Below are positions 35,549-44,874 of a stretch of DNA of 64,000 bases, in pieces. Made by a program: the position numbers and the translations under genes. The notes beneath the pieces are model-generated. The model had not been told where the DNA came from. It did not search any database and saw nothing but the letters and a program-made list of their open reading frames with translations. The stretch is from contig NZ_CAKLCM010000003.1 of NCBI RefSeq assembly GCF_921292975.1, positions 682,001-746,000 of the forward strand. The letters are read 5' to 3'. Within the stretch, counting starts at the first letter, position 1. Each line of letters starts with the position of its first letter. The stretch comes from Vibrio hippocampi (lineage in GTDB: Bacteria; Pseudomonadota; Gammaproteobacteria; Enterobacterales; Vibrionaceae).

Positions 35549-35577
35549 AAAGCGATGCATTAACAGCATCGCTTTGG
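35549..35577 (+). terminator. Rho-independent terminator after the OmpA-family gene
   Basis: AAAGCGATGC and GCATCGCTTT stem with a 7-nt loop; A-tract before it means it could also act on fhs from the other side. Confidence 0.8.
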
Positions 35578-35602
35578 GTTATTGGTCTATTAATTTATCG
35601 AA

Positions 35603-37345
35603 TCAGCTTAAACCAACAATATTGCCGTCTTGGTCGAGATCAAGCGACATAAACGCCGGTTTATCAGGGAGACCAGGCATGGTCATCACATTGCCACAAA
35701 GTGCGTAAACAAAACCCGCTCCCGCACATAATCGAAGCTCACGAATCACAACATCAAAGCCAGTTGGCGCACCTTTAATGCTGCCGTCTGTGGTGATTGA
35801 TAACGGAGTTTTCGCTAAACAGACAGCAAGGTGGTTGAAGCCTTGTTTTTCGTAGATCGCCAATTGTTGCTGCGCTTGATAGGAGAGAGTGACACGTCCC
35901 GCGCCGTAGCCCGCTTCACAGACTGTGGTTAATTTCTCTAGGATAGACTGCTCTTGGCGATAAAGCGGTCGAAAATCCGCTGGGCTTTCACAAGCACTGA
36001 TGACTTGCTGAGCGAGATCTTCTGTCCCAGTCCCACCTTTAGCAAAGCCTTCACTGATTGCAACGCGACAGCCAAGCTTTTCAACCCACGCCATTAATGT
36101 CCCAAGCTCTTGTTCACTGTCTTGAGGAAAACGGTTGATTGCGACAACAGCAGGGACACCGTATTTAGCCACATTATTGATGTGCCATTTCAGATTTTCA
36201 AAACCGGCTTTAAGTGCGATCTGATCTTCACCATAGAGCGAGTCGGGGATCGGCGTACCGGGTTTGAGATCATATAAACCTGAGTTCGCCTTTAAGCCAC
36301 GTAGCGTGGCGACGATAACAGCACAATCTGGTTTTTTATCGGTACTGGCTGCTTTGATATTACAGGCTTTTTCGAAGCCCATATCAGATCCAAAGCCGCC
36401 TTCAGTCACTGTGTACTGAGCGAGTTTGGTAGCAATACGATCGGCAATAACCGACGAATTACCATGAGCGATATTGGCAAATGGACCGGTATGAACCAAG
36501 GTAGGCACACCTTCAAGTGTCTGCATCAACGTTGGTTCAATCGTGTCCTTCATGCTCACCGCCATCGCGCCTGCGACCTGAAGATCTTCTGTGGTGATCG
36601 GTGTACCATCGAGCGAGTAAGCTAACACGATTTTACCGATACGGCGTCGTAAGTCGGCAAGGTCCTCAGAGAGAGCAAGAATAGCCATAAGCTCAGAGGC
36701 GGCAGAAATATCAAACCCATCTTCACGCTCGTAACCATTAATAGTTTTATTCGCTTCGTTACGTCCTACCGTCACCATGCGCAATGCGCGATCATTGTGG
36801 TCGACAACACGTTTCCAAACTACGTTACGCACATCGATCCGCAATGCTTTTAGACCCGTGCGAGCCTCAAAGTCATCATAACCTTGACGCTGTTCGTGGT
36901 ATATGCGGGCATCTAAAGCTGCCGAAGCAAGATTATGCGCCGCCGTAACCGCATGAATATCTCCGGTCAGGTGCAGGTTTAACTCTTCCATGGGTGCGAC
37001 TTGTGAAAATCCACCGCCCGCAGCTCCGCCTTTGACACCAAAGATCGGTCCCATGGAAGGCTGACGAATACAAGCAAAAACCGACTTTTGTAATTTTTTT
37101 AAGCCTTGAGAGAGACCAATAGTCGTCACGGTTTTACCTTCACCAAGCGGGGTAGGCGTAATGGCAGTCACCACGACGAGCTTGCCACTAATATTATCTT
37201 TTACACGGTGTAACGCTTTAAGCGAAACCTTAGCTTTATATTGTCCCTGCGGGTGAAACTCTTGTGCTAGAAGACCAGATTGGGTCGCGATGTCCGTTAT
37301 TGAAGCGAGTTTAGTAGTACGACAAATGTCAATATCAGATAGCAT
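35603..37345 (-). CDS. fhs: Formate-tetrahydrofolate ligase
   Basis: 580 residues, slightly longer than the usual 555-560. It makes 10-formyl-tetrahydrofolate from formate, ATP and THF, supplying purine synthesis and fMet-tRNA. P-loop [10 protein letters not shown] is at residues 63-72; [30 protein letters not shown] and [12 protein letters not shown] are intact. The start follows AAGGGCTGTTA. A PurR-type operator lies about 40 bp upstream, which fits its product. It stands alone. Confidence 0.96.
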   Translation of the reverse strand: MLSDIDICRTTKLASITDIATQSGLLAQEFHPQGQYKAKVSLKALHRVKDNISGKLVVVTAITPTPLGEGKTVTTIGLSQGLKKLQKSVFACIRQPSMGPIFGVKGGAAGGGFSQVAPMEELNLHLTGDIHAVTAAHNLASAALDARIYHEQRQGYDDFEARTGLKALRIDVRNVVWKRVVDHNDRALRMVTVGRNEANKTINGYEREDGFDISAASELMAILALSEDLADLRRRIGKIVLAYSLDGTPITTEDLQVAGAMAVSMKDTIEPTLMQTLEGVPTLVHTGPFANIAHGNSSVIADRIATKLAQYTVTEGGFGSDMGFEKACNIKAASTDKKPDCAVIVATLRGLKANSGLYDLKPGTPIPDSLYGEDQIALKAGFENLKWHINNVAKYGVPAVVAINRFPQDSEQELGTLMAWVEKLGCRVAISEGFAKGGTGTEDLAQQVISACESPADFRPLYRQEQSILEKLTTVCEAGYGAGRVTLSYQAQQQLAIYEKQGFNHLAVCLAKTPLSITTDGSIKGAPTGFDVVIRELRLCAGAGFVYALCGNVMTMPGLPDKPAFMSLDLDQDGNIVGLS

Positions 37346-37376
37346 TAACAGCCCTTAATAATCATTAAAACTGGTG

Positions 37377-37392
37377 ACGTAAACGTTTGCGC
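37377..37392. promoter_or_regulatory. PurR-like operator upstream of fhs
   Basis: ACGTAAACGTTTGCGC matches 14 of 16 positions of the PurR consensus ACGCAAACGTTTGCGT, with the AAACGTTT core intact. It is centred about 39 bp before the fhs start codon, where a repressor would block transcription. Confidence 0.75.
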
Positions 37393-37692
37393 GAGATAAT
37401 ACCCGTTCAAAATGCTTTGTAAAGCCATAAATCTGACAGATTGTGTTAATTTTGTGCAATTGGATAGTTAAGTGATTCAAAGCATGAGTAATCAACAGAG
37501 AGTCATAGTGGAGAGAGAATAGCTGAGTTATTTATAAATGTCTCAAAAAGGTGTTCGTTGCCAAGGTAAAACGTTGTTGATGCCAAGGAGAGAGTCCACC
37601 AAACCAGGGCAATGAGCAATGAGCAGCGGGTTGCGATGGAGCCGATAGCAGAGGCATTAATTGATAGTGTTGCCACTGACAGGTTGAAGACA

Positions 37693-37719
37693 AAACCGCC
37701 ACTCGATTGAGTGGCGGTT
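37693..37719 (-). terminator. Rho-independent terminator after creA
   Basis: AACCGCCACTC and GAGTGGCGGTT stem, loop GATT, followed on the minus strand by TTTGTC. Confidence 0.85.
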
Positions 37720-37726
37720 ACTAGTA

Positions 37727-38197
37727 TTACTCAACTGTAACGGGCGCCTCGCTATAGGCTTTTGTTCCCCAAAGCGGTACGGTTGATAAACTATGCTTGA
37801 AACTACCATCGGTCTCTTTGGTGGTGTAAGACAGATAAAGCAGGGTTTGGTTATCGGCATCATAGATTCGACGAACTTTCATCGTCTTGAAGAAAATACT
37901 TTTGGATTTTTTAAAGACCACTTCACCAGACTTACTCCTGTCGATTTTAGCAATCATTTCAGGCGTAATTTCACCCGTTTGACGGCATGATATGGAGCTG
38001 TCACTTGGATCCGATAAGCTTAAGTCCGCTTCAATAGAAGCAACATGGCAGGTGACACCAGTGACTACATCGTCTTTTAAGTTCTCGATTTTGATATCTT
38101 TCAACGTAAAGAGACCGAGAGAAACGTCACCGACCTCGTTGTCAGAGCAACCCACTAGCAGAGCGGTGATAAATAAAGCGGATAGTCTCTTTTTCAT
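37727..38197 (-). CDS. creA: CreA family protein
   Basis: 156 residues. Exported, with a lipobox-like LLVGC (Cys17) where many CreA proteins have a plain signal peptide. Conserved blocks: TGVTCHVASIEA, DPSDSSISCRQTG, FKKSKSIFFKTMKVRRIYD and NTLLYLSYTTK-type strand. Two cysteines (TC and SC) could form a disulfide. The function of CreA is not known; the E. coli gene name comes from its position next to creBC, which are absent here. ATG follows CAAGGACTTAAAT. Confidence 0.9.
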   Translation of the reverse strand: MKKRLSALFITALLVGCSDNEVGDVSLGLFTLKDIKIENLKDDVVTGVTCHVASIEADLSLSDPSDSSISCRQTGEITPEMIAKIDRSKSGEVVFKKSKSIFFKTMKVRRIYDADNQTLLYLSYTTKETDGSFKHSLSTVPLWGTKAYSEAPVTVE

Positions 38198-38349
38198 ATT
38201 TAAGTCCTTGTTGTAGCGCTAATAACAGTTTGTTTTATGGTGAATTGCAGCCTGATATAGTATCTTAGTTCCGCTTCATGGTATCAGCATCATGGAAAAT
38301 AGCGCGCTATACCTTGCATTAAGGTAACAAAAAACAATACAGGATTACT

Positions 38350-38844
38350 ATGAAAGATATCGCAGCAAGTCTTTATAACGCCAAAAACCATTGGTTGGTC
38401 GATCAGGTTGAAGTTGATTTCCCAACAAAAGAAAGTTTAGCAGGACGTGAGCTGTATCTCTCTTCTTTATCAAGTCGCCATATCGAAGAATTTTCTCCAG
38501 CGACCACTGATAACGACACCAACATCGAATGGCATTTAGCGGATTTCCACCGTTTAACCATTATGTTTTCTATTTTGCAATCTAAGCTCTGGGCAAGCGA
38601 AAAAGATCAGGCACTGATTGTCGAATTCCTCACTCAAATTATCTTTGAACCCGATTATCAGATTTACGTTGGTTTTGAGCAGGGCGAAGCTGTGAGTGCA
38701 GCGCTTGTGTCTCAAAATGACTCAATGCTGCTGTTGTCGGATATCGTCGCACCACTCGGTAAGACGTTGGAGCAATCGGTCGCTTCATTGTTGGCAGACA
38801 AACCTGAACTTAATCGCGGTCAGATATGGTTTGAAAAACGGTGA
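38350..38844 (+). CDS. Hypothetical cytoplasmic protein
   Basis: 164 residues, acidic, no signal or membrane segment. Pattern of a small alpha/beta domain; the C-terminal half (YQIYVGFEQGEAVSAALVSQ then SDIVAP) resembles the central strands of an acetyltransferase fold, but the acetyl-CoA loop is not evident, so I leave it unassigned. It starts 22 bp after an A-rich stretch with weak AGGATTAC. It is 122 bp upstream of the HAD gene, on the same strand. Confidence 0.7.
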   Translation: MKDIAASLYNAKNHWLVDQVEVDFPTKESLAGRELYLSSLSSRHIEEFSPATTDNDTNIEWHLADFHRLTIMFSILQSKLWASEKDQALIVEFLTQIIFEPDYQIYVGFEQGEAVSAALVSQNDSMLLLSDIVAPLGKTLEQSVASLLADKPELNRGQIWFEKR

Positions 38845-38966
38845 TCTAGGCGTAAATTCTTCACATTAAATGCGCCGTATACCACAATCTGAAACTCTTG
38901 GCTTACTGCCTGCTGACATTTTGTTTTAACCTTTGTTTATCCGATAAAGAATAATAAAGAGCAATT

Positions 38967-39620
38967 ATGTCAGCGGTAAAATGTGTAGTTTTTGATTGTG
39001 ATGGCACTTTGGTAGACAGTGAACCACTTTGTTGTCAGGCACTTGTCAACGCTTTTAAACAAGTCGGTGTTGATCTCGATCTCCAACAAGTTTGTGATAA
39101 TTTTGTCGGTGGCAAAATTGCCGATGTTCTTACTCGAACTCAAACCTTAGCTGGCAGCCAAGTGTCACTTGATATGCTTGAGCCGCTATATCGCCAGCAA
39201 ACCGAAAGGCTATTTACGCAAAACCTACAGCCTATGACCGGAGTAGAAGCTGTACTGGATTATTTAGACCATTCTAGCGTCGAGTATTGCGTGGTGACGA
39301 ACAGTCCCCCCAGTAAAGCACAACAACTGCTTTCGATAGTGGGGTTGGACGCTCGTTTTAAAGGTAAAATCATCTCAGCCTTTGAGGCAAATAGCTGGAA
39401 ACCCGAGCCAGATTTACTCCATTACGCCACCACTATGATGGGTTTTCGCGTACAAGATTGTCTCTATATCGATGATACCGCTAAAGGGGTGACCATGGGA
39501 ATTGATGCTAATATTCAGACCATTCACTTCAATCCGAGAAATCAATATCAACACCACAACGTGACCTGTTTAGCCTCCATGCCGGAAGTGATCGAGCATG
39601 TGGCGATGCTTAACCAGTAG
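38967..39620 (+). CDS. HAD-superfamily phosphatase, YieH-like
   Basis: 217 residues. Subfamily IA haloacid-dehalogenase hydrolase: motif I VFDCDGTLVDSEP (nucleophile Asp about residue 10), helical cap (about 18-85), motif II VVTNSPPSKA, motif III lysine in SWKPEPD, motif IV YIDDTAKG. Closest in layout to E. coli YieH, a 6-phosphogluconate/nucleotide phosphatase; substrate is inferred. Follows AAAGAGCAATT. No strict operon with the hypothetical gene upstream. Confidence 0.9.
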   Translation: MSAVKCVVFDCDGTLVDSEPLCCQALVNAFKQVGVDLDLQQVCDNFVGGKIADVLTRTQTLAGSQVSLDMLEPLYRQQTERLFTQNLQPMTGVEAVLDYLDHSSVEYCVVTNSPPSKAQQLLSIVGLDARFKGKIISAFEANSWKPEPDLLHYATTMMGFRVQDCLYIDDTAKGVTMGIDANIQTIHFNPRNQYQHHNVTCLASMPEVIEHVAMLNQ

Positions 39621-39665
39621 CGTAACGGTTGATATCAGCCAGATTGACTCAAGCAAATCTCGCTG

Positions 39666-39695
39666 AACCTCACATCTTGAGGTGACTTGGGTATA
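39666..39695. repeat. Dispersed palindromic repeat, partial copy C
   Basis: AACCTCACATCTTGAGGTG then ACTTGGGTATA: the central hairpin and right arm of the family are present, but the left outer arm is lost. Confidence 0.75.
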
Positions 39696-39716
39696 CTAGC
39701 AACAATTGCTTACCAC

Positions 39717-39754
39717 CAATAAAAATAGCACCCTTGGGTGCTATTTTTATTGGT
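39717..39754. terminator. Strong bidirectional terminator
   Basis: CCAATAAAAATAGCACCC and GGGTGCTATTTTTATTGG pair perfectly over 18 bp around TT. It serves the HAD gene (plus) and the PhnA-family gene (minus). Confidence 0.95.
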
Positions 39755-39790
39755 GCGATAGTGACTGCGCTATTACTTCTTACGAAAAAA

Positions 39791-40357
39791 TCACTTCTTA
39801 CGGCAATATTCGCAACGTAACCACATAGATTGACCTTCAACTTTACCTGAGAAAAGATCAGGATCGTCTTGAGCAAGACCGATGTTACGAACCATCGTAC
39901 CTTGTTTCACGACCATTGATGAGCCTTTTACTGGCAGGTCTTTGATGATGGTTACCGTGTCACCTTTTTCAAGTGGAGCACCATGACAATCGACGTGTTT
40001 ACGGTTGTTTTCGTCCAAGCCAAGCTCAGCCCATTTAGCGACATCTTCTTCAAGATACATCATATCTAGTAGGTCTTGTGCCCAACCTTCCGCTGAAAGA
40101 CGCTTTAACTGACGCCACGCCATCACTTGTACTGGAGCAACTTGGCTCCACATACTTTCGTTTAGGCAACGCCAGTGGTTAACATCCATAGACTCAGGAT
40201 TTTCGATCTGTGTTTTGCATGTATCGCAAAGCATAATGGCGTGGTCAACGGTCACTTGGGTATGAGGTGTTACCACAAAAGGAGACAGAGTGGTTTGAGA
40301 AGAGCATAGTTCGCATTTGCTTTCGCAGCGTTCTAACAGAGTTGCTTCAGTAGACAT
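39791..40357 (-). CDS. PhnA-domain protein (YjdM family)
   Basis: 188 residues. An N-terminal zinc-ribbon half (C11, C15, C18 and C44, C47) precedes the PhnA/YjdM C-terminal domain (about 120-185: DCHGAPLEKGDTVTIIKDLPVKG, NIGLAQDDPD). E. coli YjdM is about 110 residues, so this is the longer version with an N-terminal extension. The old name phosphonoacetate hydrolase does not apply to this family; its role is uncertain. The C-terminus ends with another CEYC pair. Start follows TTAAGGTCTAAGT. Confidence 0.88.
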   Translation of the reverse strand: MSTEATLLERCESKCELCSSQTTLSPFVVTPHTQVTVDHAIMLCDTCKTQIENPESMDVNHWRCLNESMWSQVAPVQVMAWRQLKRLSAEGWAQDLLDMMYLEEDVAKWAELGLDENNRKHVDCHGAPLEKGDTVTIIKDLPVKGSSMVVKQGTMVRNIGLAQDDPDLFSGKVEGQSMWLRCEYCRKK

Positions 40358-40389
40358 ACTTAGACCTTAAATGTATTGATAATCACTAT

Positions 40390-40439
40390 CACTGCACGCC
40401 GGCAGTGAAATGAAGAGTAAGGGGCGACCGTGCGGTCGC
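40390..40439. other. Two hairpins upstream of the PhnA-family gene
   Basis: CACTGC/GCAGTG (40390-40407) and GCGACCG/CGGTCGC (40424-40439). They lie between the M48 gene and the PhnA-family gene, both minus strand, and may end the former's transcript or structure the latter's leader. Confidence 0.5.
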
Positions 40440-40521
40440 GCTCTCATTGAATGGCGCACATTATACATGCTTTAGTGAATTCGCCTCAATAGAAGAATGG
40501 GCATAGTGAGGCGACGCAAAA

Positions 40522-41307
40522 TTAGATTTTACAATTGGGCTTTGAACCTTGATATTGCGGTAAAGTGCTCGCTTTGGCTTGTAAGTCGCTGATACGGGTA
40601 CTGTGTGATGGGTGAGTCGAAAGCAGTTCCGGTGGTTGACTTCCGCCCGATGCTTTTGCCATGTTCTGCCATAATTGAACACTCTGGCTAGGGTCAAAAC
40701 CGCTGGCAGCCATTAATTCAAGACCAATAATGTCGGCTTCGGATTCCTGAGTTCGTCCATAAGGCAAGATAACACCATATTGAACACCTAATCCAAGTGC
40801 AGCCATCGTCATATCTTGATACTCCGAACCGCCCAACGCCACATTAGTGATTTGTAAACCTGTATTGGCGATCTGTGATTGCGACATACGCTCATTGCTA
40901 TGGTCGGCTAATACATGGGCAATTTCATGACCGATAACGGTTGCCAGTTGATCTTGCGTCACAGCAACGTTTAAAAGACCGGTATAAACGCCGATTTTTC
41001 CGCCGGGAAGCGCAAAGGCATTGACTTGATCACTCTCAAATACCACGACTTCCCATTGTTCGAAATCTGGTTGTTTTGGCAAGGTGCTGGTAATAGATTG
41101 CGTGACACATTGAACATAACGATTGATGTTTTGGTCTTTACTGATTGGTTGTTGTTGCTTCATCTCTTCAAACGATTGAGCGCCCAACTGGCTCATCTGG
41201 CTATCCGAGAACAATATTAACTGGTTGCGTCCAGTGGGTGACGATGAGCAAGCGGTCAACGTCAAACTAACGGTTAATGGAATAATAAACCGAGCAGATA
41301 CATGCAT
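40522..41307 (-). CDS. M48-family lipoprotein metalloprotease
   Basis: 261 residues. Lipobox LTAC (Cys20) followed by SSSPTGRNQ; the zinc protease motif HEIAH appears in ATVIGHEIAHVLADHSNERM, with a third ligand in the ESEADIIGLELM block. Similar to E. coli LoiP/YcaL, outer-membrane-anchored proteases in envelope quality control. ATG 41307 is preceded by GGAGACCAAGGCT; a TTG at 41322 starts the longer frame and is unlikely. Single gene. Confidence 0.93.
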   Translation of the reverse strand: MHVSARFIIPLTVSLTLTACSSSPTGRNQLILFSDSQMSQLGAQSFEEMKQQQPISKDQNINRYVQCVTQSITSTLPKQPDFEQWEVVVFESDQVNAFALPGGKIGVYTGLLNVAVTQDQLATVIGHEIAHVLADHSNERMSQSQIANTGLQITNVALGGSEYQDMTMAALGLGVQYGVILPYGRTQESEADIIGLELMAASGFDPSQSVQLWQNMAKASGGSQPPELLSTHPSHSTRISDLQAKASTLPQYQGSKPNCKI

Positions 41308-41439
41308 AGCCTTGGTCTCCAATGTTACGACTCCTTATAATCTCGCGGCTTTGTCTATGACTTATACTCAAACATTGCTTATACGCGAAACAAAGGGCAT
41401 CATCCTTAAATTAAGTCACGGTAAGTATAGGATTTATCA

Positions 41440-41874
41440 ATGAGTATCTGGAAAAAGAATCTTTCATTAGACATACTCAATCAAACCTCAGCCAACACAC
41501 TTATTGAGCATCTGGACATTAAATATACCGCGTTCGATGAGCAGAGTTTAACGGCGACAATGCCAGTATGCCAATTTACTCACCAACCTTTTGGCATGCT
41601 TCACGGTGGCGCATCCGTGGTATTGGCAGAAACCTTAGGTTCGCTTGCGGCGAATTTTTGCGTTTCGGAGGATTACTACTGCGTTGGGCTAGATATTAAC
41701 GCCAATCACATAAGAGCCATGCGTTCAGGAATGGTGATTGGGACGGCGACGCCGATGCATTTAGGGGCGACGACTCAAGTTTGGCAGATTGACATCAAAG
41801 ATGAAAAGCAGCGGTTAGTTTGTACCAGTCGACTTACCATTGCCGTACAGCGTCACAAGAGAGCGCAACCATGA
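41440..41874 (+). CDS. menI: Hot-dog acyl-CoA thioesterase, MenI/YbdB type
   Basis: 144 residues. The sequence tracks E. coli MenI (YdiI): SIWKKNLSLDILN, TATMPVCQFTHQPFGMLHGG with catalytic Gln/His/Gly, VVLAETLGSLAANF with the catalytic Glu, and VGLDINANHIR. MenI hydrolyses 1,4-dihydroxy-2-naphthoyl-CoA in menaquinone synthesis; the sister YbdB proofreads enterobactin synthesis, and the two are hard to separate by eye. No menaquinone or siderophore gene is nearby. The stop overlaps the next start (ATGA). Confidence 0.85.
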   Translation: MSIWKKNLSLDILNQTSANTLIEHLDIKYTAFDEQSLTATMPVCQFTHQPFGMLHGGASVVLAETLGSLAANFCVSEDYYCVGLDINANHIRAMRSGMVIGTATPMHLGATTQVWQIDIKDEKQRLVCTSRLTIAVQRHKRAQP

Positions 41875-42104
41875 TGATGGAATTTTCCCAAGGTAAGGTG
41901 ATTGTTGCAGGTCAAGAAATCGTGGTGCGCCTAAACCAAGCATCGGTCACTTTGCAGGCGCATATCGATGGTGTGCAGTTATTGTTGCCTGGATGTGTTT
42001 TGTTAGCCAATGGGGCTGAATGTAAATGGTCGTTAAAACTCGATAATCAGCAGCAGGTCGAGCAGATTGCTCAGGCGACTGGTATTGAAATTATCACGGT
42101 GTAA
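41871..42104 (+). CDS. Small protein, DUF3389-like
   Basis: 77 residues from ATG 41871, which overlaps the thioesterase stop, so translation is coupled. (An earlier in-frame start lies within the thioesterase gene and is not credible.) Compact beta-rich sequence: EFSQGKVIVAGQEIVVRLNQ, then GVQLLLPGC and NGAECKWSLKLDNQQQV. It looks like the Vibrio DUF3389 family as I remember it; function unknown. Confidence 0.7.
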   Translation: MMMEFSQGKVIVAGQEIVVRLNQASVTLQAHIDGVQLLLPGCVLLANGAECKWSLKLDNQQQVEQIAQATGIEIITV

Positions 42105-42181
42105 TGTGCGCTCAACATCTTGCACTCAAGGCGCATAAAGGGGAAACTGTTAGCAAATCAATCCAATAAGATTTCCTCTTT

Positions 42182-43903
42182 ATGAGCAGCCCAAGATTAC
42201 GTAAGCAATTTGAGACCTTGTTTGAGCATTTTGGCGGCAACAATGCCCAAACACAGCTGGACGATATCACGGATATCCTGTTCTGCACCCGACGTAACGC
42301 GCGTATTGTTCTCAACAAGCTTGAAGAAGAAGATTGGATTGAATGGCACCCAGCGGCAGGGCGTGGCAAGCAATCGCAACTTATCTTTAAGCGTAATCGC
42401 CAAGATGTTAGTGAGACGCTCGCAAAGCAATATATCGAAGAAGGGCGAATTGATCAGGCATTGCAAGTGCTTGATAAGGACACCAATAAGCTTTCTCAAG
42501 TCATTCAAGGTTATTTGGGCATCAGTCAAAGCGAGGGTAAACAAGTTATCCGCTTGCCTTACTACCGCGCTCTTAGCATGCTCAACCCATCAAAGCCGAT
42601 GCGTCGTTCAGAGATCCACATCGCGAGACAAGTTTTTTCAGGCTTGACTAAGTTAGACGAAAACGATCAGTTGCTGCCCGATCTTGCCCATCACTGGCAG
42701 GCGATAGCACCAAACCATTGGCGCTTTTATATTCGACCTGGCGTGCGTTTTCATAACGGCGAACCGTTAACCGAAGCGCACATTGTTGAGAGTATTCTAT
42801 CTCTTAAACAAACCGCACTGTTTTCTCACTTACAGCATGTTATGACACCATCACCTTGGGTGGTGGATGTTATTTTTAGCAGCGACGATCATCATGCCCC
42901 TTTGATGTTTGCTGAGAATATCGCCAAGATTTTGCCACCCGAGTCAATGCGTGATGAAAACTTTGACCGCATGCCTATTGGTACGGGCCCTTATCGCGTT
43001 GTAAAAAACGATGACAAAAAATTAGTGTTGAGCGCGTTCTCTGGCTATTTTGGTTATCAACCGCTGCTTGATACTGTCGAAGTGTGGGTGGCGGATAATG
43101 CCTACTCAAGTCTTGTATTTCCATCATTGACAGACCCGATCTCCGGCGCAAGGGAGCAGCTGCATGATGATATCGATCTTGATCCCGGCTGCACCTATTT
43201 GATGTTAAACCGGTCAACGGGTATCGCAGCGAACGATGAGTGGGCGCACTATCTGTGCCAAAAACTCAATTCTTTAGCTATCTTTCGGATATTACCGGAT
43301 TCAACCATTCATGAAATGGGCATGGTGCCCGCTCATGGCTTAAAACCGGGTTGGTATCATCAAACCCCTGAGCTCAATCGTGAAGTGAAATTACCGCCGA
43401 GCAAAGACAAACAAATTCGCATTGCCTACTACCAGCAACACCCAACATTCCCAGAGATAGCGAAATGTATCGACACCTTACTTGCTGAAGATAGCGTTTC
43501 GGTTAAGTTAGTGCCTTATAGCGAGCAGTCACCCAGTGCTGAACAAATTGATATTTGGATACACCCCATGAGCATTGCGACGCAAAAGGAGGAGGCCTTA
43601 GTGGCTTGGTTGCTTGGGCATAGCCAGATAGAAACGTTGTCCAATCCTGAGCATTTTGCAAAATGGCGTGAGTTAGTCGATAGTTGGCGACAGCAAGCAG
43701 ATGGACAGTTTTCGGCGCAAAGCCTAAGCAAGTCGCTGATTCAACATCAACAGTTGATCCCAATGTTTCATTGTTGGATGGGGATCAGTAAAGACCATTG
43801 CGGCAGTCTACAAAATGCGAAGTGTAACGCATTGGGGTGGTTTGATTTTGCGAAGGTTTGGATTAAACCGGAACAGGTGCAAGAGAGCGTGTCTGATCAA
43901 TAA
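42182..43903 (+). CDS. sgrR: Transcriptional regulator SgrR
   Basis: 573 residues. N-terminal winged helix domain (about 1-115, RLRKQFETLFEHFGG, RRNARIVLNKLEEEDWIEW) fused to a solute-binding-protein-like domain (about 160-550: MRRSEIHIARQVFSGLTKLDEND, WRFYIRPGVRFHNGEPL). This is the SgrR architecture, a sensor of glucose-phosphate stress that activates the small RNA SgrS in enterobacteria. Here the gene upstream is on the same strand, so the usual divergent sgrS is not at its expected place. Ends in a hairpin. Confidence 0.9.
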   Translation: MSSPRLRKQFETLFEHFGGNNAQTQLDDITDILFCTRRNARIVLNKLEEEDWIEWHPAAGRGKQSQLIFKRNRQDVSETLAKQYIEEGRIDQALQVLDKDTNKLSQVIQGYLGISQSEGKQVIRLPYYRALSMLNPSKPMRRSEIHIARQVFSGLTKLDENDQLLPDLAHHWQAIAPNHWRFYIRPGVRFHNGEPLTEAHIVESILSLKQTALFSHLQHVMTPSPWVVDVIFSSDDHHAPLMFAENIAKILPPESMRDENFDRMPIGTGPYRVVKNDDKKLVLSAFSGYFGYQPLLDTVEVWVADNAYSSLVFPSLTDPISGAREQLHDDIDLDPGCTYLMLNRSTGIAANDEWAHYLCQKLNSLAIFRILPDSTIHEMGMVPAHGLKPGWYHQTPELNREVKLPPSKDKQIRIAYYQQHPTFPEIAKCIDTLLAEDSVSVKLVPYSEQSPSAEQIDIWIHPMSIATQKEEALVAWLLGHSQIETLSNPEHFAKWRELVDSWRQQADGQFSAQSLSKSLIQHQQLIPMFHCWMGISKDHCGSLQNAKCNALGWFDFAKVWIKPEQVQESVSDQ

Positions 43904-43932
43904 GTCATTGAGAACGGCTGTTCTCAATGACT
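43903..43932. terminator. Hairpin at the end of sgrR
   Basis: Perfect 13-bp stem AGTCATTGAGAAC / GTTCTCAATGACT around GGCT; the first base is the last base of the sgrR stop. No T-tract follows, so termination may be weak; the convergent yjdF gene stops 44 bp further on. Confidence 0.6.
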
Positions 43933-43975
43933 GGGTTTAGGTGCTGAGCGATTGTTTATATGAAGTCTGTTTCCG

Positions 43976-44584
43976 TTAAGCCTGTTTACGTTGAGTCATA
44001 ACGAACAGAGTAAGCGCGGTGATTGCGCCGAGTGTGTCGCATAACATATCTTTTTGAGCATCCCAAATATCGCCTTGAGAACCGAGGAAGGCGATGCCCT
44101 CATCACCACCGGCTAATGCCGCGTACCACCACTCAATAATTTCATAAGCGGCGGCAAGGCTCATAATGGCAAATAGACCAAATAGAATGGCTGGCCACTT
44201 GGTCATCAGCTGTTTCTTATACAGGTACTCAGTGATTGGTAGGGCATAGAGGCCAATAGAGAAGTGAGCAACACGGTCAAAGTTGTTACGTTCTGAACCA
44301 ATCATTTGATTGAACCAGTCAAAAGGAACCTCGGCAAAGGTATATTTAGAACCAATCGTATGCAGACAGAGCCAGATAAACATAAGAACATAAGCCAAGG
44401 TTGAAAAGGTAAAGTGACGGGATACCCACCAAATAATGACCAAAATGCCGATAGCAGGAATGATTTCTGCTATCCACACGGCGCGGGAGCTAGGCTCTAT
44501 TGCCGAGAAAGCAAATACGGCGCAATAGAATGCGCTGAGCGCGACGAGTATTTTGGGAAATGTTTGACTTTGAGTAGGGTGCAT
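43976..44584 (-). CDS. DUF2238 membrane protein, YjdF-like
   Basis: 202 residues with six predicted membrane helices. Conserved polar patches of the family: FDWFNQMIGSERNNFDRVAHF in the middle, and YEIIEWWYAALAGG...GSQGDIWDAQKDMLCDTLGA near the end, with several acid and His residues in or next to the membrane. It resembles E. coli YjdF. Function is unknown. Confidence 0.88.
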   Translation of the reverse strand: MHPTQSQTFPKILVALSAFYCAVFAFSAIEPSSRAVWIAEIIPAIGILVIIWWVSRHFTFSTLAYVLMFIWLCLHTIGSKYTFAEVPFDWFNQMIGSERNNFDRVAHFSIGLYALPITEYLYKKQLMTKWPAILFGLFAIMSLAAAYEIIEWWYAALAGGDEGIAFLGSQGDIWDAQKDMLCDTLGAITALTLFVMTQRKQA

Positions 44585-44874
44585 AAATCGGGTTCCAATC
44601 AGTCAGTGCGTGAATAAACATTAGAGCGTTTCATCTAGACTTGGTTCAAAACAATCCATGGTAACCAAGCGTTTATTGTTTTCAGTTTAAAGCTGCATCT
44701 TTTGAGTTTGTCTGTTTTGCAGCGATGCCATTTGAAGCATAGTATAACCAATATAAAACACCGTTCAATTGCTATTTGACTTACTCTGTTCGTGACCTTG
44801 CCTTAGGTCTATACTACTGTATAAAAACAAGTTGCTTGTGCGGGTTGCCCAATAGCAATAGAGGAGAGAGGGTA

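Larger units (their letters stand above)
37346..37726. other. 381-bp spacer between creA and fhs
   Basis: Contains the PurR-like operator next to fhs and the creA terminator at the other end. Between them (about 37480-37640) is sequence with small internal repeats (TTGMTGCCAAGG twice, CAATGAG twice) and no convincing gene; it may be a gene remnant. Confidence 0.5.

Noticed and set aside
37612..37710. 32-codon plus-strand ORF in the creA-fhs gap
   Set aside because: Poor ribosome binding site and it ends inside the creA terminator.
42197..42544. Minus-strand frames in the first part of sgrR
   Set aside because: Antisense shadows of the helix-turn-helix domain coding sequence.
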